In this document: one piece after another, positions 35,057 through 44,485 of the stretch
How the letters are laid out: each line of letters opens with the position of its first letter
Numbering within the stretch: position 1 is the first letter of the stretch
Assembly (NCBI RefSeq): GCF_026210795.1
Contig: NC_089459.1
Span: 558,001 to 622,000, forward strand
From: Rhizophagus irregularis
Lineage: Eukaryota > Glomeromycota > Glomeromycetes > Glomerales > Glomeraceae
Direction of reading: 5' to 3'
Length of the DNA stretch: 64,000 bases
Program-made: the position numbers and the translations under genes
Notes under the pieces: generated by a model
Database searches by the model: none
The model's input: only the letters and a program-made list of their open reading frames with translations
What the model was told of the DNA's origin: nothing

Positions 35057-36895
35057 TTGAATTTCATAGATACCTACATCCATCTGATTACATTTCTATC
35101 AGAAATCCACCATCATCATCTATGCCAGTTTATTTATAAGCTGTTTTTAGATCTTTATTATGATAATTTTAGTACATTTAGAAATGTATACCATTCTCTA
35201 GGTGGTGTTTATGTACAGTTTGGAAATATGCCAGCACATCAAAGAAAGCTAATAAAGAACCATTTTGTTATTGGGTTTATCCCATTTGAAGGAAAATTTG
35301 ACAAATTTATGATACCATTTATTTCAGAAATAAAGGAATTAGAGAAAGGAAAGGTGATGACTGTCCAAGGACAAGATGCATAGATAATTGCTAGTTTAGG
35401 TATTGTTACGGCAGATTTACCTCAAGGTAACGATATGACAGGAGTACTAAGGTATTTTTTCAACTTAGCTAATAATATAATAATATAATTTTATGACAAC
35501 TATTAAAATTTTTTAAAAAATAAATTTAGACATAATGCAAATAAAGGTTGTCATACTTGTAAAATTACTAAAGAATCATTGAGTGCTCACAATCAGAATA
35601 TCGTAACAATATTACATTATCATCATATTACAGATGAAGAAATTTTAAAAATTTCTCATGAGATTATAATGCCAAGAAGAAATCAACTTTGTATAGAATA
35701 TGGTTTACAATCATTACCTAGTATTTTAGATAAATTAAAAAGGGAAAGACATTTACAGACGCTGCAGGATGTTTATCATGTGACTGCAGGCAAGATTGGA
35801 CGGCTACTAAAATTAACTTATGAATTATTTTCATGAGAAGGAGAAGATAATTTTATCAAAATTTGGAAAAATTTTGAAATCCCAAAAAGGTGGTACCGCT
35901 TACCAAATCCGATTACTCACTACAATAGTTTTATGATGTCTGATTTACTTAGATTAGCTATGATTATGCCATTTTTATTAAACCAGTTTTTAAAAGAATC
36001 AAGTATCAAACGTAATGAAACAGCCATGATTCAACAAAGAATTGATGCATTTCAAGTTAAATCAGTTCCAAAAATTATTATATTTTGTTGGATATATGTT
36101 GCAAAAACTATGAAAGCAGTTTTTAACAAGAAATTTACATCAGATAGCTATAAGGAATTGCAACAATGTCTTGAAGAAGAATTTTCAATCCTTTTAAAGG
36201 TATAGTTACAAATTTGATATTGAAATTATGACCAAATCCGATTACTCACTACAATAGTTTTATGATGTCTGATTTACTTAGATTAGCTATGATTATGCCA
36301 TTTTTATTAAACCAGTTTTTAAAAGAATCAAGTATCAAACGTAATGAAACAGCCATGATTCAACAAAGAATTGATGCATTTCAAGTTAAATCAGTTCCAA
36401 AAATTATTATATTTTGTTGGATATATGTTGCAAAAACTATGAAAGCAGTTTTTAACAAGAAATTTACATCAGATAGCTATAAGGAATTGCAACAATGTCT
36501 TGAAGAAGAATTTTCAATCCTTTTAAAGGTATAGTTACAAATTTGATATTGAAATGTGAAATAATTTCAAATAATTAACAATATTTTACTTTTTATAGGT
36601 TTTTGTAAATTTTGTTAATTTACCAAACATACATGTTAATATGCATCTTTTGATGCATGCTAAAACCTTTGGAACACTTATTAATACCCAAGTTGGTATA
36701 AAAGAAATGGTCCATCATATTTTTAAGAGGATGGTACCAAAAACTAATTGCAAAAACATAGATTTGGATTTATTAAAGCGTTACAATACTTTATTTGCAA
36801 TTCGACATTTAGCAGATGGTGGTATTGATTCAAGATTTAATAGATCTTGTACTGGATTTACAAATTCAAATTTTGGACAATTATTTTTAAATTAG
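35057..36895 (+). pseudogene. Plavaka-like (CACTA-type) transposase, 5'-truncated
   Basis: The reading runs through 35057-35451, an intron at 35452-35529, then 35530-36200 and, after the duplicated piece and another intron, 36600-36895. Family-typical segments are present: FRNVYHSLGGVYVQFGNMP, NHFVIGFIPFEGKFD, TADLPQGNDMTGVLR, the zinc-like KGCHTC, and near the end IRHLADGGIDSRFNRSCTGF. These recall the Plavaka-type transposases common in fungi. It is broken: the N-terminal part is missing, TAG at 35381 and TGA at 35834 interrupt the frame, and an internal segment is duplicated (35902-36555). I did not find terminal inverted repeats. It is an inactive remnant. Confidence 0.72.
35902..36555 (+). 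repeat. Direct tandem duplication of 325 bp
   Basis: 35902-36226 and 36231-36555 appear identical, separated by TATG. Each copy encodes the same 90-residue open piece (starting MMSDLLRLAMIMPFLLNQFL) and carries the same splice donor at its end. Absence of differences means either a very recent duplication or an assembly artefact. Confidence 0.93.
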
Positions 36896-36929
36896 TATGT
36901 TTTTGGTTTTTTCACACAGAAGCTCGCCT

Positions 36930-37385
36930 GAACTTAAAAAAAGAAAGAACGGTTATTAGTAACCGTTTATTAATATTAAAAAAAAAAATTAAAAAATTAA
37001 ACCTTAGTTTTTCCATTCTTCAGAACATGAAAATTTCACCTGAATCTAAAAAAAAGAAAGAATGGTTATTAGTAACTGTTCGTAATATTAAAAAAAAAGA
37101 AAACAAATTAAACCAAGATTCATACTTATTTACGAATTTTAGTTTTTCTATACGGAAGCTCATTGAACCTAAAAAATAAAGAAAAGAACGGTTATTAGTA
37201 ACCATTCGTAATAAAAAAACAAAAAAAATTTATAAAGATTTATACTTATGAATTTTTATCTTTGGGAGTTTCATTTTAGGAACACCAATTTGGCACCCGA
37301 ATCTAAAAAATAAAGAAAAAAAATGGTTATTAGTAACCATTAATAATATTAAAAAAAAAATAAAACCAAGATTCATATTACTTAC
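36930..37385. repeat. Four tandem repeats of about 113-135 bp
   Basis: Units are centred on the palindrome GGTTATTAGTAACC (starting at 36951, 37064, 37190 and 37325; the second is imperfect). Each is preceded by CCTGAATCTAAAAAA-type and AAGAAAGAA sequence and followed by ATAATATTAAAAAAAAA and AACCAAGATTCATACTTA. It lies directly downstream of the transposase pseudogene. Confidence 0.85.
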
Positions 37386-37437
37386 TACTTATGAATCTTA
37401 GTTTTTCTCCTTTCTCCTTTCCTTTTCCTGTTTTTAC

Positions 37438-37676
37438 CTTAAAGTAGAACCCCGCCTACTACTAAGATATGTTACTAGTAGAAATTTCACTTTCATATGA
37501 AACCTTACCTTAGGATTTGCTTAAATTCTATTGGTTAATTGACCAAAAAGGAAAAAATCATAACAATGTAACATAAAATTTTCTTTTATAATAAGATCTT
37601 CAAAGAGTTTTATATGTAAACTTTACCTTAGGCTACAGGGTGACCTATCTTAATAGTAGGTAGAGTCTTCTTAAAG
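37438..37676. mobile_element. MITE with imperfect terminal inverted repeats (copy 2)
   Basis: Left end CTTAAAGTAGAACCCC pairs with inverted right end CTTTAAGAAGACTCTA, continuing to CTAAGATATGTTAC and TTAAGATAGGTCACC. The interior (AAATTCTATTGGTTAATT, AACAATGTAACATAAAATTT, TTTTACCTTAGG-like sequence) matches the element at 5130-5373 in order. Confidence 0.65.
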
Positions 37677-38400
37677 TCCAGTTTTGTGAACAAGCCAGCG
37701 TCCTCTTACACGTTCTATTAAAAAAATAACGAAAAAAAACATTAGTTCATTTCTTAATTAAAATTAAAAAGATAAATTAAAAAAAAAATCAAAAAAAAAA
37801 TATGTAAGTTTTGAAATGAATCTTATATTACTTTCAAAAAAAAGAGGCAAAAAAGGATGTGAGAAAAGGAAAGAACGAAAGAGAAAGAGAAGGACGAAAG
37901 AAAAAGGGAGAACGAACAAAAGGAGGGAAAGTGGAAGGGGAAAGGGAGTTTAAAAAAGAATATCCTTTTTTAAACTTTAAATACGCGTAATTCGTGATGT
38001 TTAATTAGTGCAATTATTCAACTAATATCTAATTGTAGATCATGGTCGAATTTTTGATTTTAGTTGAATATAGGCCAAATTTTACTAAGGCCAAATATTC
38101 CTTTTTCAACTAGGATTACTAACTCTTTATATTGTAATTTTTTATATTTTTCCAAATATTACTAACTCTTTATATTACTAGTAACTTTTTATATTTTCCA
38201 AATATTACTAATTTCTAATTACAGAACACTCTGAGTAGGCAGCATGTTTGATAGTTTTTATTTTGTATAATATGAAATATTTTTAATTCTATTTGTTCTT
38301 TAAAAAAATTATGAATGTTTTTAAATAATATTATAAATTATAAATAAAGTAATTTTATATATATTGTAATAAATTTTATTATGGTTAATAAAAATTTATC
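37677..38400. other. Spacer, no gene seen
   Basis: Contains a purine-rich stretch (about 37840-37950, AGAAAGAGAAGGACGAAAG-type) and TATTACTAACTCTTTATATT repeats at about 38105-38220. No coding region supported. Confidence 0.45.
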
Positions 38401-38404
38401 AATT

Positions 38405-38735
38405 GCCATCATTCAATTATCAATCGGTCATCAAATGACCATCAAATGACCATTAAATTGACCATAAAATAACCATAAAATAACCATTCAATTGATCATA
38501 AAATAACCATAAAATAACCATAAAATAACCATCAATTGACCATCAAATTAACCATAAAATAACCATAAAATAACCATCAATTAACCATCAAATTAACCAT
38601 AAAATGACCATCGATTGACCACAAAATTAACCATAAAATGACCATTGATTGATCATAAAATTGACATCGATAGACCATAAAATTGACCATAAAATAACCA
38701 TCGATTGACCATCAAATTGACCAAAATCTGATACC
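38405..38735. repeat. Tandem repeat of ACCATAAAATA / ACCATCAATTG units
   Basis: About 25-30 copies of an 11-base unit alternate between AACCATAAAAT and GACCATCAATT versions. Related ATCAATCAGGTACC and GATTGGTATCTGATTG motifs continue on the right, and one of them was the target of the 244-bp MITE. Confidence 0.85.
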
Positions 38736-38779
38736 AATCAGTCATCAATCAGGTACCCAATTGATAGTTGATTGGTATC

Positions 38780-39023
38780 TAAGGTTGCTTATCTAAACCT
38801 CTTTAAAATCCTACGATTAGTTTCGTCAAAATTTTACTATAGATTTATTATAGTTTCAGCAGAATTTTGGCAGTTTCGGCATTTATAATAAGTTTCAGCA
38901 GTTTCGCCTTTCTCCAAAGTTTTGCCAGTTTTTTAATATAACTTTAATATAGTTTCAGCAGAATTTCACTTTTCGGCAAAACGCCATCTTGTCTAAACCC
39001 CTAGGTTTCGGCAAGCAACCTTA
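38780..39023. mobile_element. 244-bp MITE with 8-bp target-site duplication (copy A)
   Basis: Ends TAAGGTTGCTT and, inverted, TAAGGTTGCTT. The perfect duplication TTGGTATC lies at 38772-38779 and 39024-39031. The interior is rich in AGTTTCGGCA/TTTCAGCAG-type short repeats and non-coding. A copy of exactly the same length lies in opposite orientation at 52541-52784. Confidence 0.95.
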
Positions 39024-39169
39024 TTGGTATCAGATTTTGGCAGAAATTGACCATCAATCAGGCAGCCTGATTGGTATCTGATTGAACAGATCAGGTACTA
39101 ATCAACCATCAACTGGGTACCTGATTGATGACTGATTGATATCTGATTTGACATTTTTTGACCTGTGTA

Positions 39170-39719
39170 TAAAATTAAAACATCTTAGTTCACAATACCC
39201 AGACCATCTTGAAAGTATTGAGGCTTTAATTCTTGAGATTAAGGCTCAGAATGTAAATGAAGAATAATCAATTATAAAAGAATATGAAAAGAAACTGGAA
39301 TTTAAGAAAAATCACAAATTCCAGACTAAATGTATTCAGATAGCTAAGGAAATTCTTAATGAGAAACCTATGATTGAATAATGTCACCCTTCTTTCTTGA
39401 ATGGATTAGAGAGCTTGATGCCTTCTTCCAAAAATATTGAATTGCATCAGAGATGCAAAGGGCTCAGCATTGGTTTTATAGCACTAGCTGGTATAAAGAT
39501 GTCAAAAAACTCAAAAATATTGTTAATTATGATTGGCAAAAAAGATGTATTTGCCTAGACAACGGAATTTTCCTTATTGAGGTATATTATGATCAAGATC
39601 TGGAAATTGTTATTCCAGAAAGGATACAAAAAGTTAAGGAATTCATTAATCAAGCATCTAAAAGGTTCAATCTCTTGTACAGTTGGATCTTGATATACCA
39701 ATGCTGCTGGTTTGGGTAA
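39170..39719 (+). pseudogene. Relic of a PD-(D/E)XK nuclease-like protein
   Basis: In mixed frames the plus strand gives SQYPDHLESIEALILEIK, then KKLEFKKNHKFQTKCIQIAK, then FLEWIRELDAFFQKY, a stop, and IASEMQRAQHWFYSTSWYKD. The order (L)DAFFxKY-xIAxExQ-xQH followed by a basic helix and GIFLIEVYYDQDLEIVIPERI resembles the restriction-nuclease-like domain repeated in these fungal genomes, in which an Asp and an ExQ pair form the active site. Stops and frame changes show it is dead. The family assignment rests on pattern memory only. Confidence 0.45.
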
Positions 39720-40509
39720 AATATATCATTACATCGAATTATCATTACATAGTGAATCATAATGCAGGCCAAAGTCTAATTCTTGGCGGCATTATGCAAA
39801 CTCTGAGTTTATTTAAAGATTAAATTATAGCTTCTCATTAACATACATTTCATAAAACAAAAGTTGTTCACATTTTGTGTTGAAACAAGAGCTAAAAAAT
39901 CTAATTACTTGGATGGAATGATGGAAATCCTCTTATTAATTCAGGCCAAGTTTATAATGCTGACCTGAATTAAATCAGTGTAACCTAAAATATCGGTAAT
40001 TCGGTATACCTTACTATAGACTACTATAAAGGGACAAGGGGTGAGTATCGGTACATGTTACAATGTTACATCGCGAAATTATATACGATATCGGTACAAC
40101 GAGGTTTTTTTATTAATTGTGAAATGTGACAACAAAAATTTATTGGTACAGGCAATTATCGGTACATAGAATATCGGTACATCGAGGTCCGACTGTAATC
40201 AGTAACATTATAATACATGTAAATTTACATTTAAATTACAGGCTTCACGAATGTATCATGCTAAGTATCTTCACATTTACCATATCAGTGGGGTGTCACA
40301 TGTATTGACCGGAATTTCACTGCGCCTATATGCCAGTCTATGTTTCCCGGATAAAAGCATAAAATATTTGTTTTCCCGCAATTATTTAATTTTGTCATGA
40401 TGTCATGTGATAATTGTGACGCAAAATTTAATCAGTTACACAGTTACACTAGTTAATTCTGATTTAAGATAATCTTTTTTTTTTTTCACATCTTTCCTAA
40501 AACATCAAA
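39720..40509. other. Spacer with a solo pogo/mariner-like end
   Basis: No gene. About 40045-40196 carries repeated ATCGGTACA motifs and ends in GAGGTCCGACTGTA, which inverted (TACAGTCGGACCTCG) looks like the terminus of a TA-inserting pogo or mariner element. A matching left end was not found, so it is a fragment. The 5' flank of the next gene occupies the last few hundred bases. Confidence 0.45.
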
Positions 40510-41826
40510 ATGTCAATTTATACCGGTTCTGCAAATACCAGTTTTGGTAGTTTTGCGACAAGGACAAGTGCAAGCACTGTGTAAGTAGATATGTGCAACT
40601 AGATATGTGCAACTTATTTTTTTCGCTAACTTTCCGGAGATTCTTAGGGACAGTACTGATGCGGTTCCAGAACGAATGCCAAATTGTAACTATTATCGGA
40701 ATCTGTGGTGGGATAAGGGGGAACTTAGCTCAAAAGCAGAATGGGATAAAGTGACGTAAGTTTTGTTTCTGATACTGGATTGATATTTATAAACTAGTTA
40801 CTAATTTTTGTCGTTTATTATCAAGGCTCCCATATAAACTTGCTGTTGGAGTTACTTTAAATGAGTATGAACGTCGTGTAGAAGAGTTTAATGTCCACGG
40901 TTGTTGGGAGTGGACCAATGGTGATGTTATAATCTACGAGTTGCCGTCGGAACCGCACGAAATCTGCATTGGTGCGATAACTGAAGAATTAATGGATGCC
41001 GTTAGACCTGTTAAAGGGACCAATGCCCAGATCTACAGTCTAGGATCAACCAGTAAATATTATTTATTAACTTTTTGGTCTATAACATCATAATAATTTT
41101 GACCATTTAAAGGAACTCGTGCTGGTGGTCAGGGAAAGAAGCCGATGAGTCATTTAGACCAAAAAAACCACTCGTAGTTTCTCCACATGGGAGTGATGGA
41201 CTCGTACGTTTCATCTTGCCATTGGTTTTGGACTTTTCAATCCTGGTTTCATGTAATACATTTTTATTTTCAGGATTGCCCTTGGCCAAATATTGTTGTA
41301 GAGGTTGCGTATACAGAGTCCGTAGAACATGTATTGGAAAAAGTAAAAAATTACTGGCTTAAACCTAATCGTGCTCACGATGCTATAGTTGTTAAAATCG
41401 ACCCTGTCCCCGCAGGTGATAGGCCTATTTGCATGAAGGTAAGTTATTTTTATATAGTATGGCAATCTAGCCATTTATACCACATTCTAAAGATTTTAGC
41501 CCATTGCAGGTATGGCACTACTGCGTTTCAGACAGAGTAACAAGAAATTTGTTTCCAGCAAGGGATAAGGTAATAATAAATTACGGTGATTTTTCTTATT
41601 GATATATTGAAATTTTATATATTTTTGATTATAGTTTGATTTCGGCCTGCATCCACCATTAACTATGCAACCTGGTGCGTTTCTGATCGATATTCAACTG
41701 GACTGTCTATATCATGGTTTAAAATCTAATATACAAATTCCTCGAAATATTCTTCCAAATCCGATTGTTTTGGATTTCTTTTATGTTAAACGAGCAATTG
41801 CAGAAATGTTTGAGGATAGGGAATAA
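40510..41826 (+). pseudogene. Uma2-like (restriction-nuclease-fold) gene with one frameshift
   Basis: Seven exons with clean GT-AG junctions are visible: 40510-40580, 40648-40755, 40826-41052, 41113-41203, 41274-41438, 41510-41569 and 41635-41826. Phases agree everywhere except exon 4, which is one base short, so the frame must shift near 41140. The rest reads well: MSIYTGSANTSFGSF, a helical domain, GKEADESFRPKKPLVV, then PWPNIVVEVAYTES and KVKNYWLKPNRAHDAIVVKI. These are the Asp, Glu-x-Val and Lys-containing segments of the Uma2/DUF820 nuclease fold, followed by a C-terminal beta region. Such proteins are abundant in Rhizophagus; their role is unknown. The single missing base may be a real mutation or a sequencing error. 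Confidence 0.78.
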
Positions 41827-42552
41827 TGAAGCGTATTACTGTATGTTACTAGTAGCCTAAAAAATCAAGAGAAAATTACTACATGCTGTCATATGATACT
41901 GATATGTTAGTTTAGCTGAGCCAGCTTCTTTATAAAATAAAATTTTTCGCTTATTGCATGATGTGTGTGTTTTATTACTAGTTAATAAAGGTTTATATGC
42001 CATCGCAAATTCATGCCATAAATTAGATTTCTAATCACAGAGTTTTCTGAAATATTGATTTGTAATGTTATTCATTCTTGTCCAAGGCTCCAACAGCTCA
42101 ACCTTAGCGGTTGTGGAATTATCTATATAACTATCAGAGAAACTAGATTATGTCCTAATTTTTTACTTAACTGATTAGTAGTCTTAATCTTAGGAATGGC
42201 ATGGTTGAACTGAAAGAAAACGGTGCAAATTTTGATATAATCATATAAGTAATTTATTACTCACCATAGACGATAATTTTGCGATCCCAATCAAAGAAGC
42301 AAAATATGAACCTGTGTAAAATAGTAGTGATCATCAGCTCGTTTTTGCTGAGCCACATCACACCCGTGCTCTAGACATCGGTGCTAACTGACAGTGGGTT
42401 TTATCATGTGATATTTATGCGATGATCCCAATTTTTTCATTTTGTTGTAACGCGTCAACGCGTCGCTATCCTATAAATAATTAAAAAGAATTTTACAAAA
42501 GTAGTTAAGTATTTTAAGTATTTTTCAACAGTCTATTTATGATCGTTGATGG
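41827..42552. other. Spacer, no gene seen
   Basis: Carries the 3' flank of the Uma2-like gene. I see no coding region or repeat of note. Confidence 0.4.
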
Positions 42553-42834
42553 TATCCTACGACCATATGGTTCAGCCCTTTGGCCGATGTTTGGATTAGA
42601 GTGCTGTGGGTAAATCGCTATAACTTGTTACGTGTTCGTAATGGCTCTTAGTGTCTCAGCCCGGGCCTCTATTCCAGTATACCGACAATATATTATCCTA
42701 CGCCCATATGGTTCAGCCCTTTGGCCGATGCTTGGATTAGAGTGCTGTGGGTAAATCGCTATGACTCGTTACATGCTTGCAATGGTTCTTAGTGCCTCAG
42801 CCTTGGCCTCTATTCCAGAATATATATTGTTATT
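42553..42834 (+). repeat. Two tandem copies of a 141-bp GC-richer unit, possibly Pol III-related
   Basis: Copies start at 42553 and 42694 (TATCCTACGACCATATGG and TATCCTACGCCCATATGG) and keep GGATTAGAGTGCTGTGGGT, AAATCGCTAT, CTTAGTG and CTCAGCC. The start resembles the 5' end of 5S rRNA (TACGGCCATA) and the middle faintly resembles its internal control region. The whole is not a 5S gene. It may be a 5S-derived retroposon. Confidence 0.6.
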
Positions 42835-42905
42835 GTAATAGTCCAACAGATTATTCTATTAAAATTATGTCGTTTAATACCATTAACAGTAACCTTCTTT
42901 TTAGA

Positions 42906-44035
42906 TATGGAATTTGATTATTATACGGATACCTATGTGTAAGATTCCAATCCTAAGAACTTGGGTGTTCTAGACTGTCTTAATTATCTGAAAGATAAAT
43001 TGGTATTCACATCAGATAGCAAACAAGAAGTCCAGGATGCGTTTACAAGAACGGTCGAGAGGGTTATGGATTCACCTATTGTACAGGCTGGGATAAAGAA
43101 ACGGTTAAAAAAAATATCCGATAATATCAGTGATACTTTTGAAGGAAAGGATATTGTCGAATTTTTTGCGGAACTGGACAAGGAGTTTGAGGCAGTAAGT
43201 AATTGCGGTTTTGCATGATATGGCCCCATATATATATTTGAAAATATTAAATTTCATTTGTAGAAGCTAAATCAACGAAATCTTGAGAGATCTTTTGATA
43301 AGAATAGCTCCGAACTACTAAAGAAGTCTGGTGATTTAAATACATTGAGACTTTCATCTTATTATATAGAAAGGTCTGCTGAAGGTAAGATCAATGCTTT
43401 TATTCTGTTCGTTCCAAGTTTGAATGCTAACTTTAAACCTATATTTCTTTGTTATATCACCTAGAGAGAATCAACTTCTGATCAAAGCAATTATATTCCA
43501 AGAAAAAGGCAAGAAATTGATTTTAATGAGGAGCGAACAATAAAAGAAGCAATATCAAGTTGGAAATACTACGCCACTTTCACTTGATAAAAATGAACAA
43601 GATGCGGATGTTGCTGTCAAACAGGATACGGATAGCATGTATTGCCAGGAGCTGTCATCAGTTGAAGTTCGAATCTCTATCTTTTACATATTTTATTATT
43701 GTCTGTTATTTAATAACCCTTTATCTCATAATAGACTTCATTAAATTCGGCTATCAAAAGGCTTGTTAATAGTGAATGTGCTATTGCAAGATATCGGATT
43801 TTATTTTTACCAGAAGATAATTTCATAGTCCAATTAAGCGCTTATTTACCAATGAAAAGTGGTCAATAATGGAATCGAACTGGGAAAAGGTATTATTTTT
43901 TATTTATTTTTAGTTGATTTTACTTTTATTTTAACGTGAATATTATTTTAGGTTGAAAAAGGGATTGCGGATTCGCTTCCCCAGATTGATGAACACGTAA
44001 AATCTCTTTTGAGAAGTATAACGAGTGTATAAAAA
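42906..44035 (+). pseudogene. Unrecognised multi-exon gene, broken
   Basis: A start at 42906 gives MEFDYYTDTYV and then a stop; the same frame continues DSNPKNLGVLDCLNYLKDKL and on to 43194, ending in a GT donor. After an intron a second exon (43263-43384, KLNQRNLERSFDKNSSELLK...) and a third (43467 onwards, RESTSDQSNYIPRKRQEIDF...) follow. A further fragment at 43954-44030 reads GIADSLPQIDEHVKSLL. The composition is that of a charged helical protein. I do not recognise the family. The stop near the start and the loss of frame after 43560 suggest a pseudogene. Confidence 0.45.
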
Positions 44036-44485
44036 ATGCTACCATCAAATACTATGTTGACTTAAATAAAGTCGAAGGCATCATTTGTAAAAGCCCGTTT
44101 GAAATCAGTTTATATCTGTTCGAAAGAGACTATCATCTTCGATGGATACAATCAGTGTATAATACTTTTTATTATATATCCTTATAGGATCACACTGTAT
44201 TTTTTTACATTTATTGAATAGCTTTATTGATGATATATATAATAAATGAATACTGTTTAAATCATTACAAATACATAGATTTTTATACAAATAGACTATA
44301 AATTAACTCGTGACTGATTTAATAGTGTGATTGTGAGAATCTATATAATAAAACACTTATTGTATAGGTCTTTAGGCAATACTTTACTGTTTTCGATCTC
44401 AACCATTTAATCGGTCATATTGTACCACTTTGTGGCACAATCTGAGCCAATCAAATGGCCTCAATCGAAAACAGCATGTTATTGC

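Noticed and set aside
41187-41540. 117-residue open frame and opposite frames within the Uma2-like gene
   Set aside because: They include intron sequence; splice-consistent exons in another arrangement explain the coding signal.
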